Below, piece by piece: positions 31,327 through 43,000 of a stretch of 64,000 bases of DNA. Position 1 is the first letter of the stretch; the number at the start of each line of letters is the position of its first letter. Below the pieces are notes generated by a model. That model had not been told where the DNA came from. It searched no databases and saw nothing but the letters and a program-made list of their open reading frames with translations. The stretch is from Ornithodoros turicata (Eukaryota; Arthropoda; Arachnida; Ixodida; Argasidae). Both the position numbers and the translations under genes were made by a program. Location: positions 5,895,001-5,959,000 of the forward strand of contig NC_088201.1 of assembly GCF_037126465.1 (NCBI RefSeq), in the 5' to 3' direction.

Positions 31327-31371
31327 ATGAAACCGAAGAGCACGAAGAACAACCAGAGCAACCACTTCCAG
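31327..31371 (+). CDS. Possible titin-like micro-exon, 15 residues
   Basis: Acceptor GATTTCACCAG ends at 31326 and donor GTTTGC starts at 31372. It is 45 bp, phase 1 to phase 1, which fits both neighbours. It reads DETEEHEEQPEQPLP, the acidic proline-rich composition expected of a PEVK exon. Both splice signals are only moderate and the segment is short, so chance is possible. Skipping it leaves the frame intact. Confidence 0.45.
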
Positions 31372-32193
31372 GTTTGCGTGAGTTCTCGTTTAAACGCTGC
31401 AGACTGCTCAACTGCTTCTCATTTCTCTCCAGCAGCGCAACGGGAATAACGGCTTTTCTTGCAGCTTTTAACAGTTGTTCTTTTGTTTCATAACGCCGTA
31501 TTTTCGTAACCTTTGTCTGTAAACAGAATTGTGCCTGCTTCTGCCTTATTGTCACAGGCTGATGTCGTTTGTGGCTGTTGGCGCTTCAGGAGCAGAATGT
31601 TGCTGGTCTTGAATTGCCAAGAATTATCGCGAAGCTCTCATGCTTCACTCACTATGGGTATGTTGCACATAACATTAGCGCAGAATGTAACAAACCCGCA
31701 TTGCTTACTTCGCCTATACGCGTGCTTGGCTGCGCGCTGCAGAAATCGATCCGACGTGTGGTAGCTTCCGCTGCGCTGTGAAGAAGCCTTCAAGGGCGAG
31801 CTACAGTTATGTTCAATGCCTCAGCTTAACGACATGACTGCGACGGACCCTAACGAGCTCGGCTGCATCTTATCGTACAGCTTTGCTTTTGTATGTCGTT
31901 GTATTCAACATCTAACCGACAACTCACACTTCTGGCCTAATGCTTTTTTTTTTAAATGTGAGTTTGACAACTGTGTCACACTAGCATTTTTCACTTGCGT
32001 CCAATACACCACATCAAGAACATACATGCACTACAACAGCTTTGTTATAAATGCCACAATAGAAGCCTTGCGTTGCTAAGCTATCGCAGTTCCCAAGAAT
32101 AACCTTCTCATTTTGAGCTTGGCGCACTTCTACATACGACGCATTCAGCGAACCTGTCACACGTTTACATTCCAGCAGGCCACTGCGACTAAA

Positions 32194-32312
32194 GCCGGTT
32201 TCACACTAACGTCCCGTCCGTGTTTTTCACGGAGCCAAAACGGAGCCATTGGAACCTACGGGGTTCTATTTTTTAGGCAAACGGACGACAAAAACGTTCG
32301 TGTGAAATGGGC
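32194..32312. repeat. Short MITE-like inverted repeat
   Basis: GCCGGTTTCACACTAACG on the left matches the inverted right end CGTTCGTGTGAAATGGGC at 15 of 18 positions, and GTCCGTCCG/CGGACGAC pair further in. Confidence 0.6.
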
Positions 32313-33160
32313 CTCATAGACAAGTCCTTTAAACGTCTGATTCATAAGCCGCTTCTTGTTCCCTTTAGGCTTGCTCGACAAATGGAACTTTTTCACATCC
32401 CATTTGTGCAGCGGTTCTCAGAATGAAAAAGAATAACATGTTTGTGCTACGTTCAGACGCTTTTGTATGTCACCCTGGCTGATGCAACTTTTGCCGCCGC
32501 ATTTTACTCCTGATATGGGGCAGGATTTCCTTCTCAAGGACGTCCGCTACTACCTTCAGCAATTAAGAAGATTCCCGCACTTCTGCTAACAAGAAAGCAG
32601 CACTACGCCAATGTCAATTTCTGAGTACGCAGCGCCCTAACAACTTCATCCACCGCTATGCACCTCACCTCGTGAGAACGCGCTCGTATTTGCTTTTTAG
32701 CGTAGTCTATTTGCCGTCACTTCAATTGCTTGTGACATTTAGCTGAATATATTTTTTCGGGAGGGTTTTCAGACGCTTGTGTAATACACGCTCCCTTTCA
32801 ACCGCGCATCAAATTCCTGTGCTAACAGCAAACTGCGGGCTGTGGGGGATGTTACGGAGATGATGTAATAATTTCACTTCCTCACATGCATATGCCGCTT
32901 TGCGCAGCAAATAACTCGCTATTTGTGGTTTAGGTACGTGACGGGATCGGTACTTGTACGTAAGCTCAAGTGATGCCTGATGTTACATGACACAGCGGTC
33001 ACTCCGCTGCACATCAAGCAGCAGGAGGACGCTATTCTGTTCAACGTCATCAGGTATCACTAATGTACAAGCCTTACATATTGTACAACTTGTTATATAA
33101 CAAATATTATCCGCGACGTAATAATATGCTCATAAATTACGTGGGTACACGTATAAATAA

Positions 33161-33195
33161 ATGCGTACACGCATAAATGAATTGCGTGTACGCAT
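33161..33195. repeat. Hairpin, 13-bp perfect arms
   Basis: ATGCGTACACGCA (33161-33173) and TGCGTGTACGCAT (33183-33195) are exact inverted copies with a 9-base loop. No neighbouring gene feature explains it. Confidence 0.75.
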
Positions 33196-34008
33196 TCATT
33201 GCATTTTATCCACTATAACGATATTTTTCCTTGTTTTCAAAGCTGCTGCTTTAGCAGAACTGTCCGAAAAAATGTAAGACATATCGGACCACTCCTGTCC
33301 AGCTCATATTAACTTGATGTGCCTTATCGCCATGCTACGCATAGAGCTATGGGATTCCTGCTGCTCATTGCTACGACGAAATATGTGGACCATGTACGCC
33401 TGCAACTTAGCGCTTTATGCATCACCGCGGCATGGTGCTCTCCTGAATGCACTCCAAGGTTTCACCATCACTAGTAAAACATTGTTCTACTCCTTTCCAG
33501 GATCGTTCCGTTTTGCTACACACTAAGTTTATCACAGAAATGCGCACTACTGAAAGGCTTCCACGCACCAAAACCGTGCATCTTTCACATGAATGAGACT
33601 GAACGAAAACGCTTATGCTGCACTTGAACCACTACATTCATACCATGGCTGTTACACTAACATTAGCTTTCTCAATTCTAGAAACCTTTTTTATGCTATT
33701 CACAATGCACAACAATCCAATCGTCTTAAGACGTTAGAACATGCACGTTGTATGACAACCTTCATTTTTATCCATAATAATTTTCGTATCGTGCGCGCTG
33801 AACTGCTTCCTCATCTCTTCGATAAATTTGCACCTCCGTGGTGCTTGACTTTTGATGCTTATGCAGTTCGCCCTGACGCAGAGACTACATGCTTGCGCGC
33901 ACCAGCACTGCTAAGCTTCTACATCCATCACTCAGTATAATCTTCTTGAATACCCAGCGGCACTTCATTAATTTCGTGACGAATGTTCATTTTCACAAGG
34001 TGTTACAG

Positions 34009-37000
34009 CAGAAGAGGCAACTGATGAAGATCATTATAGAACAAAGAAACCAAAACCGAGAAAGCGTGCGGATGAGTTATTCAACTTCGTGTGGGATGAC
34101 GAAACCAAACTCACAGAAGGAGAAGTTCACCGCCAACGAAAAGTATCCAGGTCTAGAAAACCCAGTGGTAGCATTGTCGACGTCACATTAGACACTGTGG
34201 ATCGCAAGCCTACTCCTCAAGAAGAAACGGATGGTATCGTTGAGGTCACTGAACTCACGGAAGAAAAGGTCGAATACGTTCCAACCAAACAAGGCGTCTT
34301 GCATAGACCAAAGAAAACAATCAGAAAGGTCAAAAGAACCCGTTCGCAAACGGGGCAAGTTGTCGAAGAAGTGAGCGAGAAGGTCGTTGACCTCAAGCCC
34401 AAAAAAGACAGGCGCGAGAGTCTCATGGTCGATATCGACGAGAAATTCAGCGATATTGTCGATCGCCAGATCACTTTAGATACTTTAGAGAAACACCTAG
34501 AAAATCTCCAAGTGGCGCCACGCGATACCGTTGAATTCATTGTTCAGCCCGAAGAACGCGATTCCGTTGAGGTCATTCAAGAAACGGTTCATTTGCTGCC
34601 AGACGACATACCCACTAAGAAAGTGAAAAAGGTAGAAAAACTAAAAAAGCCCGACGGCGAGGCTCTACTTCAGACAACCGAAGAGCTGGAGGATCTCAAA
34701 CCAGAGGTCGTCGAAGCACTTGTAGCACCGGTTGACGACAGACAGCCCCGAAAAATTTCAAAAACAACAAAGCGCGTTAAGAAACCTTCTGGAAAATATA
34801 TTTGGGCCACAGAAGAAGAGACGCTGTTACAGCCACTGCCCGAAGAAAAGGACATAGACTTCGTTATCGAAACTGTCCTTGAAGTCGTCGAAGAGACGTC
34901 AGATGCTGTCCCCCTAAGAAAAGTGAAGAAAGTGAAGCGCACTCGTACAAAGACCGGGCAGGAGGTAGTAGAGGAAGTCACGGACAAGGATGAAGAGTTG
35001 AAGCTTCGTCTTCCCCAAAAGCCAGAGGGCGAGGAAAAGAAACCGTTCCCCACGGTCCCCGAGGCTGAGCTCCTTCGAGAAAAGCCACTGGCCTTTGTCC
35101 TGGGCGAGAAACCCAAGGTGACAGAAGGCGAAGTGCGCCACCAGAGAACGGTTACAAAATCAAGAAAGCCCAGTGGAGACATTGTAGAGGTCACCTTAGA
35201 CACTGTGGAACGAAAACCCACACCTGAAGAGCAAACGGAGGGCGTTGTCGAAGTTACCGAGGTCACGGAGGAGAAGGTCGAACATGCGCCGCGCAAAAAA
35301 GGCGTCTTGGACAGGCCAAAGAAAACCATAAAAAAGACTAAGAAAACCCGCTCGATATCGGGACAGATTGTCGAGGAGGTTAGCGAGAAAGTCCTTCACC
35401 TGAAACCGAAAAAAGATAGGCGCGAAAGCGTTGAGGTCAATGTTGATGTAGAGTTCCTTGATATAACTGACCGCGAGATCACTGTAAAGTCCTTGGAAAG
35501 GCAGATAGCTGAACTTGACATGGCACCACGCGACACTATTGAAGTCATAGTGGAGCCCAGTGACCGCGATTCCGTTGAGGTAACTGAAGAAATCGTTCAA
35601 TTGACGCCGCACGACATAAAGACCAAGAAGGTCAAAAAAGCTAAAAAGGAGAAAAAGCCGGACGGCGAAACCGTGCTCCAGATTACAGAAGAGGTGGCAG
35701 AACTGAAGCCGGAGGATCTGCACGAAATCGAGGCTCCACTTGGTGAACGACAGCCACGCAAAGTCTCCAAGACTACCAAGAAGGTGACTAAACCTTCTGG
35801 AGAGTCTGTACAGGCCGTCGAAGAAGTGACTGACTTGCAACCAAAGCCTGAAGAAAAGGACGTCGTTGCAGTCAGCGAAACACTCCTGGAAGTTGTGGAA
35901 GAGAAACCAGACGAGGCCCCTCAAAGACGAGTCAAGAAAGTGAGGCGTTCTCGAAAGAAGTCTGGACAAGAGGTAGTGGAAGAAGTCACGGAGAAGGAGG
36001 AAGAGCTGAAGCCTCGTCTTCCCCAAAAGCCGGAAGAGGAGGAAAAGAAACCGTTCCCCACGGTCCCGGAGGCTGAGCCCCTTCCAGAAAAGCCACTGGC
36101 CTTTGTCCTCGGCGAGAAACCCAAAGTGACAGAAGGCGAAGTGCGCCACCAGAGAACGGTCACAAAATCGAGAAAGCCCACTGGAGACGTTGTAGAGGTC
36201 ACTTTGGACACTGTGGAACGAAAACCCACACCTCAGGAGCAAACGGAGGGCGTTGTCGAAGTCACCGAGGTCACGGAGGAGACGGTCGAACATGCGCCGC
36301 GCAAAAAAGGCGTCTTGGACAGGCCAAAGAAAACCATCAAGAAGACCAAGAAAACCCGCTTGATATCGGGACAGATTGTCGAGGAGGTTAGCGAGAAAGT
36401 TGTTCACCTGAAACCGAAAAAAGATAGGCGCGAAAGCATTGAGGTCAGTATTGATGTACAGTTCCTTGATATAACCGACCGCGAGATCACTGTAAAGTCC
36501 TTGGAAAGGCAGATAGCTGAACTTGACATGGCACCACGCGACACTATTGAAGTCATAGTTGAGCCCAGTGACCGCGATTCCGTTGAGGTAACTGAAGAAA
36601 TCGTTCAATTGACGCCGCACGACACAAAGACCAAGAAGGTCAAAAAAGTTAGAAAGGAGAAAAAGCCGGACGGCGAAACCGTGCTCCAGATTACAGAAGA
36701 GGTGGAAGAACTGAAGCCGGAGGATCTGCACGAAATCGAGGCTCCACTTGGTGAACGACAGCCACGCAAGATCTCTAAGACTACCAAGAAGGTGACTAAG
36801 CCTTCTGGAGAGTCTGTACAGGCCGTCGAAGAAGTGACTGACTTGCAACCAAAGCCTGAAGAAAAGGACCTCGTTGCAGTCAGCGAAACACTCCTGGAAG
36901 TTGTGGAAGAGAAACCAGACGAGGCCCCTCAAAGACGGGTCAAGAAAGTGAGACGTTCTCGAAAGAAGTCTGGACAAGAGGTAGTGGAAGAAGTCACGGA

Positions 37001-40000
37001 GAAGGAGGAAGAGCTGAAGCCTCGTCTTCCCCAAAAGCCGGAAGAGGAGGAAAAGAAACCGTTCCCCACGGTCCCGGAGGCTGAGCCCCTTCCAGAAAAG
37101 CCACTGGCCTTTGTCCTCGGCGAGAAACCCAAAGTGACAGAAGGCGAAGTGCGCCACCAGAGAACGGTCACAAAATCGAGAAAGCCCACTGGAGACGTTG
37201 TAGAGGTCACTTTGGACACTGTGGAACGAAAACCCACACCTCAGGAGCAAACGGAGGGCGTTGTCGAAGTCACCGAGGTCACGGAGGAGACGGTCGAACA
37301 TGCGCCGCGCAAAAAAGGCGTCTTGGACAGGCCAAAGAAGACCATCAAGAAGACCAAGAAGACCCGCTCGGAGACGGGAGAAATTGTCGAGGACGTTAGC
37401 GAGAAAGTCCTTCACCTGAAACCGAGAAAAGATAGGCGCGAAAGCGTTGAGGTCAATGTTGATGTAGAGTTCCTTGATATAACTGACCGCGAGATCACTG
37501 TAAAGTCGTTGGAAAGGCAGATAGCTGAACTTGACATGGCACCACGCGACACTATTGAAGTCATAGTTAAGCCCAGTGACCGCGATTCCGTTGAGGTAAC
37601 TGAAGAAATTGTTCAATTGACGCCGCACGACATAAAGACCAAGAAGGTCAAAAAAGCTAAAAAGGAGAAAAAGCCGGACGGCGAAACCGTGCTCCAGATT
37701 ACAGAAGAGGTTGAAGAACTGAAGCCGGAGGATCTGCACGAAATCGAGGCTCCACTTGGTGAACGACAGCCACGCAAAGTCTCCAAGACTACCAAGAAGG
37801 TGACTAAGCCTTCTGGAGAGTCTGTACAGGCCGTCGAAGAAGTGACTGACTTGCAACCAAAGCCTGAAGAAAAGGACGTCGTTGCAGTCAGCGAAACACT
37901 CCTGGAAGTTGTGGAAGAGAAACCAGACGAGGCCCCTCAAAGACGGGTCAAGAAAGTGAGGCGTTCTCGAAAGAAGTCTGGACAAGAGGTAGTGGAAGAA
38001 GTCACGGAGAAGGAGGAAGAGCTGAAGCCTCGTCTTCCCCAAAAGCCGGAAGAGGAGGAAAAGAAACCGTTCCTCACGGTCCCGGAGGCTGAGCCCCTTC
38101 CAGAAAAGCCACTGGCCTTTGTCCTCGGCGAGAAACCCAAAGTGACAGAAGGCGAAGTGCGCCACCAGAGAACGGTCACAAAATCGAGAAAGCCCACTGG
38201 AGACGTTGTAGAGGTCACTTTGGACACTGTGGAACGAAAACCCACACCTCAGGAGCAAACGGAGGGCGTTGTCGAAGTCACCGAGGTCACGGAGGAGACG
38301 GTCGAACATGCGCCGCGCAAAAAAGGCGTCTTGGACAGGCCAAAGAAAACCATCAAGAAGACCAAGAAAACCCGCGTGATATCGGGACAGATTGTCGAGG
38401 AGGTTAGCGAGAAAGTTGTTCACCTGAAACCGAAAAAAGATAGGCGCGAAAGCATTGAGGTCAGTATTGATGTACAGTTCCTTGATATAACCGACCGCGA
38501 GATCACTGTAAAGTCCTTGGAAAGGCAGATAGCTGAACTTGACATGGCACCACGCGACACTATTGAAGTCATAGTTGAGCCCAGTGACCGCGATTCCGTT
38601 GAGGTAACTGAAGAAATCGTTCAATTGACGCCGCACGACACAAAGACCAAGAAGGTCAAAAAAGTTAGAAAGGAGAAAAAGCCGGACGGCGAAACCGTGC
38701 TCCAGATTACAGAAGAGGTGGAAGAACTGAAGCCGGAGGATCTGGACGAAATCGAGGCTCCACTTGGTGAACGACAGCCACGCAAGATCTCTAAGACTAC
38801 CAAGAAGGTGACTAAGCCTTCTGGAGAGTCTGTACAGGCCGTCGAAGAAGTGACTGACTTGCAACCAAAGCCTGAAGAAAAGGACCTCGTTGCAGTCAGC
38901 GAAACACTCCTGGAAGTTGTGGAAGAGAAACCAGACGAGGCCCCTCAAAGACGGGTCAAGAAAGTGAGACGTTCTCGAAAGAAGTCTGGGCAAGAGGTAG
39001 TGGAAGAAGTCACGGAGAAGGAGGAAGAGCTGAAGCCTCGTCTTCCCCAAAAGCCGGAAGAGGAGGAAAAGAAACCGTTCCCCACGGTCCCGGAGGCTGA
39101 GCCCCTTCCAGAAAAGCCACTGGCCTTTGTCCTCGGCGAGAAACCCAAAGTGACAGAAGGCGAAGTGCGCCACCAGAGAACGGTCACAAAATCGAGAAAG
39201 CCCACTGGAGACGTTGTAGAGGTCACTTTGGACACTGTGGAACGAAAACCCACACCAGAGGAGCAAACGGAGGGCGTTGTCGAAGTCACCGAGGTCACGG
39301 AGGAGACGGTCGAACATGCGCCGCGCAAAAAAGGCGTCTTGGACAGGCCAAAGAAGACCATCAAGAAGACCAAGAAGACCCGCTCGGAGACGGGAGAAAT
39401 TGTCGAGGACGTTAGCGAGAAAGTCCTTCACCTGAAACCGAGAAAAGACAGGCGCGAAAGCGTTGAGGTCAATGTTGATGTAGAGTTCCTTGATATAACT
39501 GACCGCGAGATCACTGTAAAGTCGTTGGAAAGGCAGATAGCTGAACTTGACATGGCACCACGCGACACTATTGAAGTCATAGTTAAGCCCAGTGACCGCG
39601 ATTCCGTTGAGGTAACTGAAGAAATTGTTCAATTGACGCCGCACGACATAAAGACCAAGAAGGTCAAAAAAGCTAAAAAGGAGAAAAAGCCGGACGGCGA
39701 AACCGTGCTCCAGATTACAGAAGAGGTTGAAGAACTGAAGCCGGAGGATCTGCACGAAATCGAGGCTCCACTTGGTGAACGACAGCCACGCAAGATCTCT
39801 AAGACTACCAAGATGGTGACTAAGCCTTCTGGAGAGTCTGTACAGGCCGTCGAAGAAGTGACTGACTTGCAACCAAAGCCTGAAGAAAAGGACCTCGTTG
39901 CAGTCAGCGAAACACTCCTGGAAGTTGTGGAAGAGAAACCAGACGAGGCCCCTCAAAGACGGGTCAAGAAAGTGAGGCGTTCTCGAAAGAAGTCTGGACA

Positions 40001-43000
40001 AGAGGTAGTGGAAGAAGTCACGGAGAAGGAGGAAGAGCTGAAGCCTCGTCTTCCCCAAAAGCCGGAAGAGGAGGAAAAGAAACCGTTCCCCACAGTCCCG
40101 GAGGCTGAGCCCCTTCCAGAGAAGCCACTGGCCTTTGTCCTCGGCGAGAAACCCAAAGTGACAGAAGGCGAAGTGCGCCACCAGAGAACGGTCACAAAAT
40201 CGAGAAAGCCCACTGGAGACGTTGTAGAGGTCACTTTGGACACTGTGGAACGAAAACCCACACCACAGGAGCAAACGGAGGGCGTTGTCGAAGTCACCGA
40301 GGTCACGGAGGAGACGGTCGAACATGCGCCGCGCAAAAAAGGCGTCTTGGACAGGCCAAAGAAGACCATCAAGAAGACCAAGAAGACCCGCTCGGAGACG
40401 GGAGAAATTGTCGAGGACGTTAGCGAGAAAGTCCTTCACCTGAAACCGAGAAAAGATAGGCGCGAAAGCGTTGAGGTCAATGTTGATGTAGAGTTCCTTG
40501 ATATAACTGACCGCGAGATCACTGTAAAGTCGTTGGAAAGGCAGATAGCTGAACTTGACATGGCACCACGCGACACTATTGAAGTCATAGTTAAGCCCAG
40601 TGACCGCGATTCCGTTGAGGTAACTGAAGAAATTGTTCAATTGACGCCGCACGACATAAAGACCAAGAAGGTCAAAAAAGCTAAAAGGAGAAAAAGCCGG
40701 ACGGCGAAACCGTGCTCCAGATTACAGAAGAGGTTGAAGAACTGAAGCCGGAGGATCTGCACGAAATCGAGGCTCCACTTGGTGAACGACAGCCACGCAA
40801 AGTCTCCAAGACTACCAAGAAGGTGACTAAGCCTTCTGGAGAGTCTGTACAGGCCGTCGAAGAAGTGACTGACTTGCAACCAAAGCCTGAAGAAAAGGAC
40901 CTCGTTGCAGTCAGCGAAACACTCCTGGAAGTTGTGGAAGAGAAACCAGACGAGGCCCCTCAAAGACGGGTCAAGAAAGTGAGGCGTTCTCGAAAGAAGT
41001 CTGGACAAGAGGTAGTGGAAGAAGTCACGGAGAAGGAGGAAGAGCTGAAGCCTCGTCTTCCCCAAAAGCCGGAAGAGGAGGAAAAGAAACCGTTCCCCAC
41101 GGTCCCGGAGGCTGAGCCCCTTCCAGAAAAGCCACTGGCCTTTGTCCTCGGCGAGAAACCCAAAGTGACAGAAGGCGAAGTGCGCCACCAGAGAACGGTC
41201 ACAAAATCGAGAAAGCCCACTGGAGACGTTGTAGAGGTCACTTTGGACACTGTGGAACGAAAACCCACACCTCAGGAGCAAACGGAGGGCGTTGTCGAAG
41301 TCACCGAGGTCACGGAGGAGACGGTCGAACATGCGCCGCGCAAAAAAGGCGTCTTGGACAGGCCAAAGAAAACCATCAAGAAGACCAAGAAAACCCGCTT
41401 GATATCGGGACAGATTGTCGAGGAGGTTAGCGAGAAAGTTGTTCACCTGAAACCGAAAAAAGATAGGCGCGAAAGCATTGAGGTCAGTATTGATGTACAG
41501 TTCCTTGATATAACCGACCGCGAGATCACTGTAAAGTCCTTGGAAAGGCAGATAGCTGAACTTGACATGGCACCACGCGACACTATTGAAGTCATAGTTG
41601 AGCCCAGTGACCGCGATTCCGTTGAGGTAACTGAAGAAATCGTTCAATTGACGCCGCACGACACAAAGACCAAGAAGGTCAAAAAAGTTAGAAAGGAGAA
41701 AAAGCCGGACGGCGAAACCGTGCTCCAGATTACAGAAGAGGTGGAAGAACTGAAGCCGGAGGATCTGACGAAATCGAGGCTCCACTTGGTGAACGACAGC
41801 CACGCAAGATCTCTAAGACTACCAAGAAGGTGACTAAGCCTTCTGGAGAGTCTGTACAGGCCGTCGAAGAAGTGACTGACTTGCAACCAAAGCCTGAAGA
41901 AAAGGACCTCGTTGCAGTCAGCGAAACACTCCTGGAAGTTGTGGAAGAGAAACCAGACGAGGCCCCTCAAAGACGGGTCAAGAAAGTGAGACGTTCTCGA
42001 AAGAAGTCTGGACAAGAGGTAGTGGAAGAAGTCACGGAGAAGGAGGAAGAGCTGAAGCCTCGTCTTCCCCAAAAGCCGGAAGAGGAGGAAAAGAAACCGT
42101 TCCCCACGGTCCCGGAGGCTGAGCCCCTTCCAGAAAAGCCACTGGCCTTTGTCCTCGGCGAGAAACCCAAAGTGACAGAAGGCGAAGTGCGCCACCAGAG
42201 AACGGTCACAAAATCGAGAAAGCCCACTGGAGACGTTGTAGAGGTCACTTTGGACACTGTGGAACGAAAACCCACACCAGAGGAGCAAACGGAGGGCGTT
42301 GTCGAAGTCACCGAGGTCACGGAGGAGACGGTCGAACATGCGCCGCGCAAAAAAGGCGTCTTGGACAGGCCAAAGAAGACCATCAAGAAGACCAAGAAGA
42401 CCCGCTCGGAGACGGGAGAAATTGTCGAGGACGTTAGCGAGAAAGTCCTTCACCTGAAACCGAGAAAAGATAGGCGCGAAAGCGTTGAGGTCAATGTTGA
42501 TGTAGAGTTCCTTGATATAACTGACCGCGAGATCACTGTAAAGTCGTTGGAAAGGCAGATAGCTGAACTTGACATGGCACCACGCGACACTATTGAAGTC
42601 ATAGTTAAGCCCAGTGACCGCGATTCCGTTGAGGTAACTGAAGAAATTGTTCAATTGACGCCGCACGACATAAAGACCAAGAAGGTCAAAAAAGCTAAAA
42701 AGGAGAAAAAGCCGGACGGCGAAACCGTGCTCCAGATTACAGAAGAGGTTGAAGAACTGAAGCCGGAGGATCTGCACGAAATCGAGGCTCCACTTGGTGA
42801 ACGACAGCCACGCAAAGTCTCCAAGACTACCAAGAAGGTGACTAAGCCTTCTGGAGAGTCTGTACAGGCCGTCGAAGAAGTGACTGACTTGCAACCAAAG
42901 CCTGAAGAAAAGGACCTCGTTGCAGTCAGCGAAACACTCCTGGAAGTTGTGGAAGAGAAACCAGACGAGGCCCCTCAAAGACGGGTCAAGAAAGTGAGGC

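Larger units (their letters stand above)
28686..34008 (+). other. 5.3-kb intron region between the two spring exons
   Basis: Phase-1 gap. It contains a tRNA-headed SINE (29719-29930), a poly-A run (30564-30586), a TTAA-ended MITE (30595-30979), a possible micro-exon (31327-31371), a small MITE (32194-32312) and a hairpin (33161-33195). Other spring micro-exons could be hidden here, as PEVK exons are often tiny, but I could not support more. Confidence 0.65.

Noticed and set aside
32487..32590. Candidate exon after an AG near 32523
   Set aside because: The translated segment is hydrophobic and basic with an early stop, unlike the neighbouring spring sequence, and no fitting donor was found.
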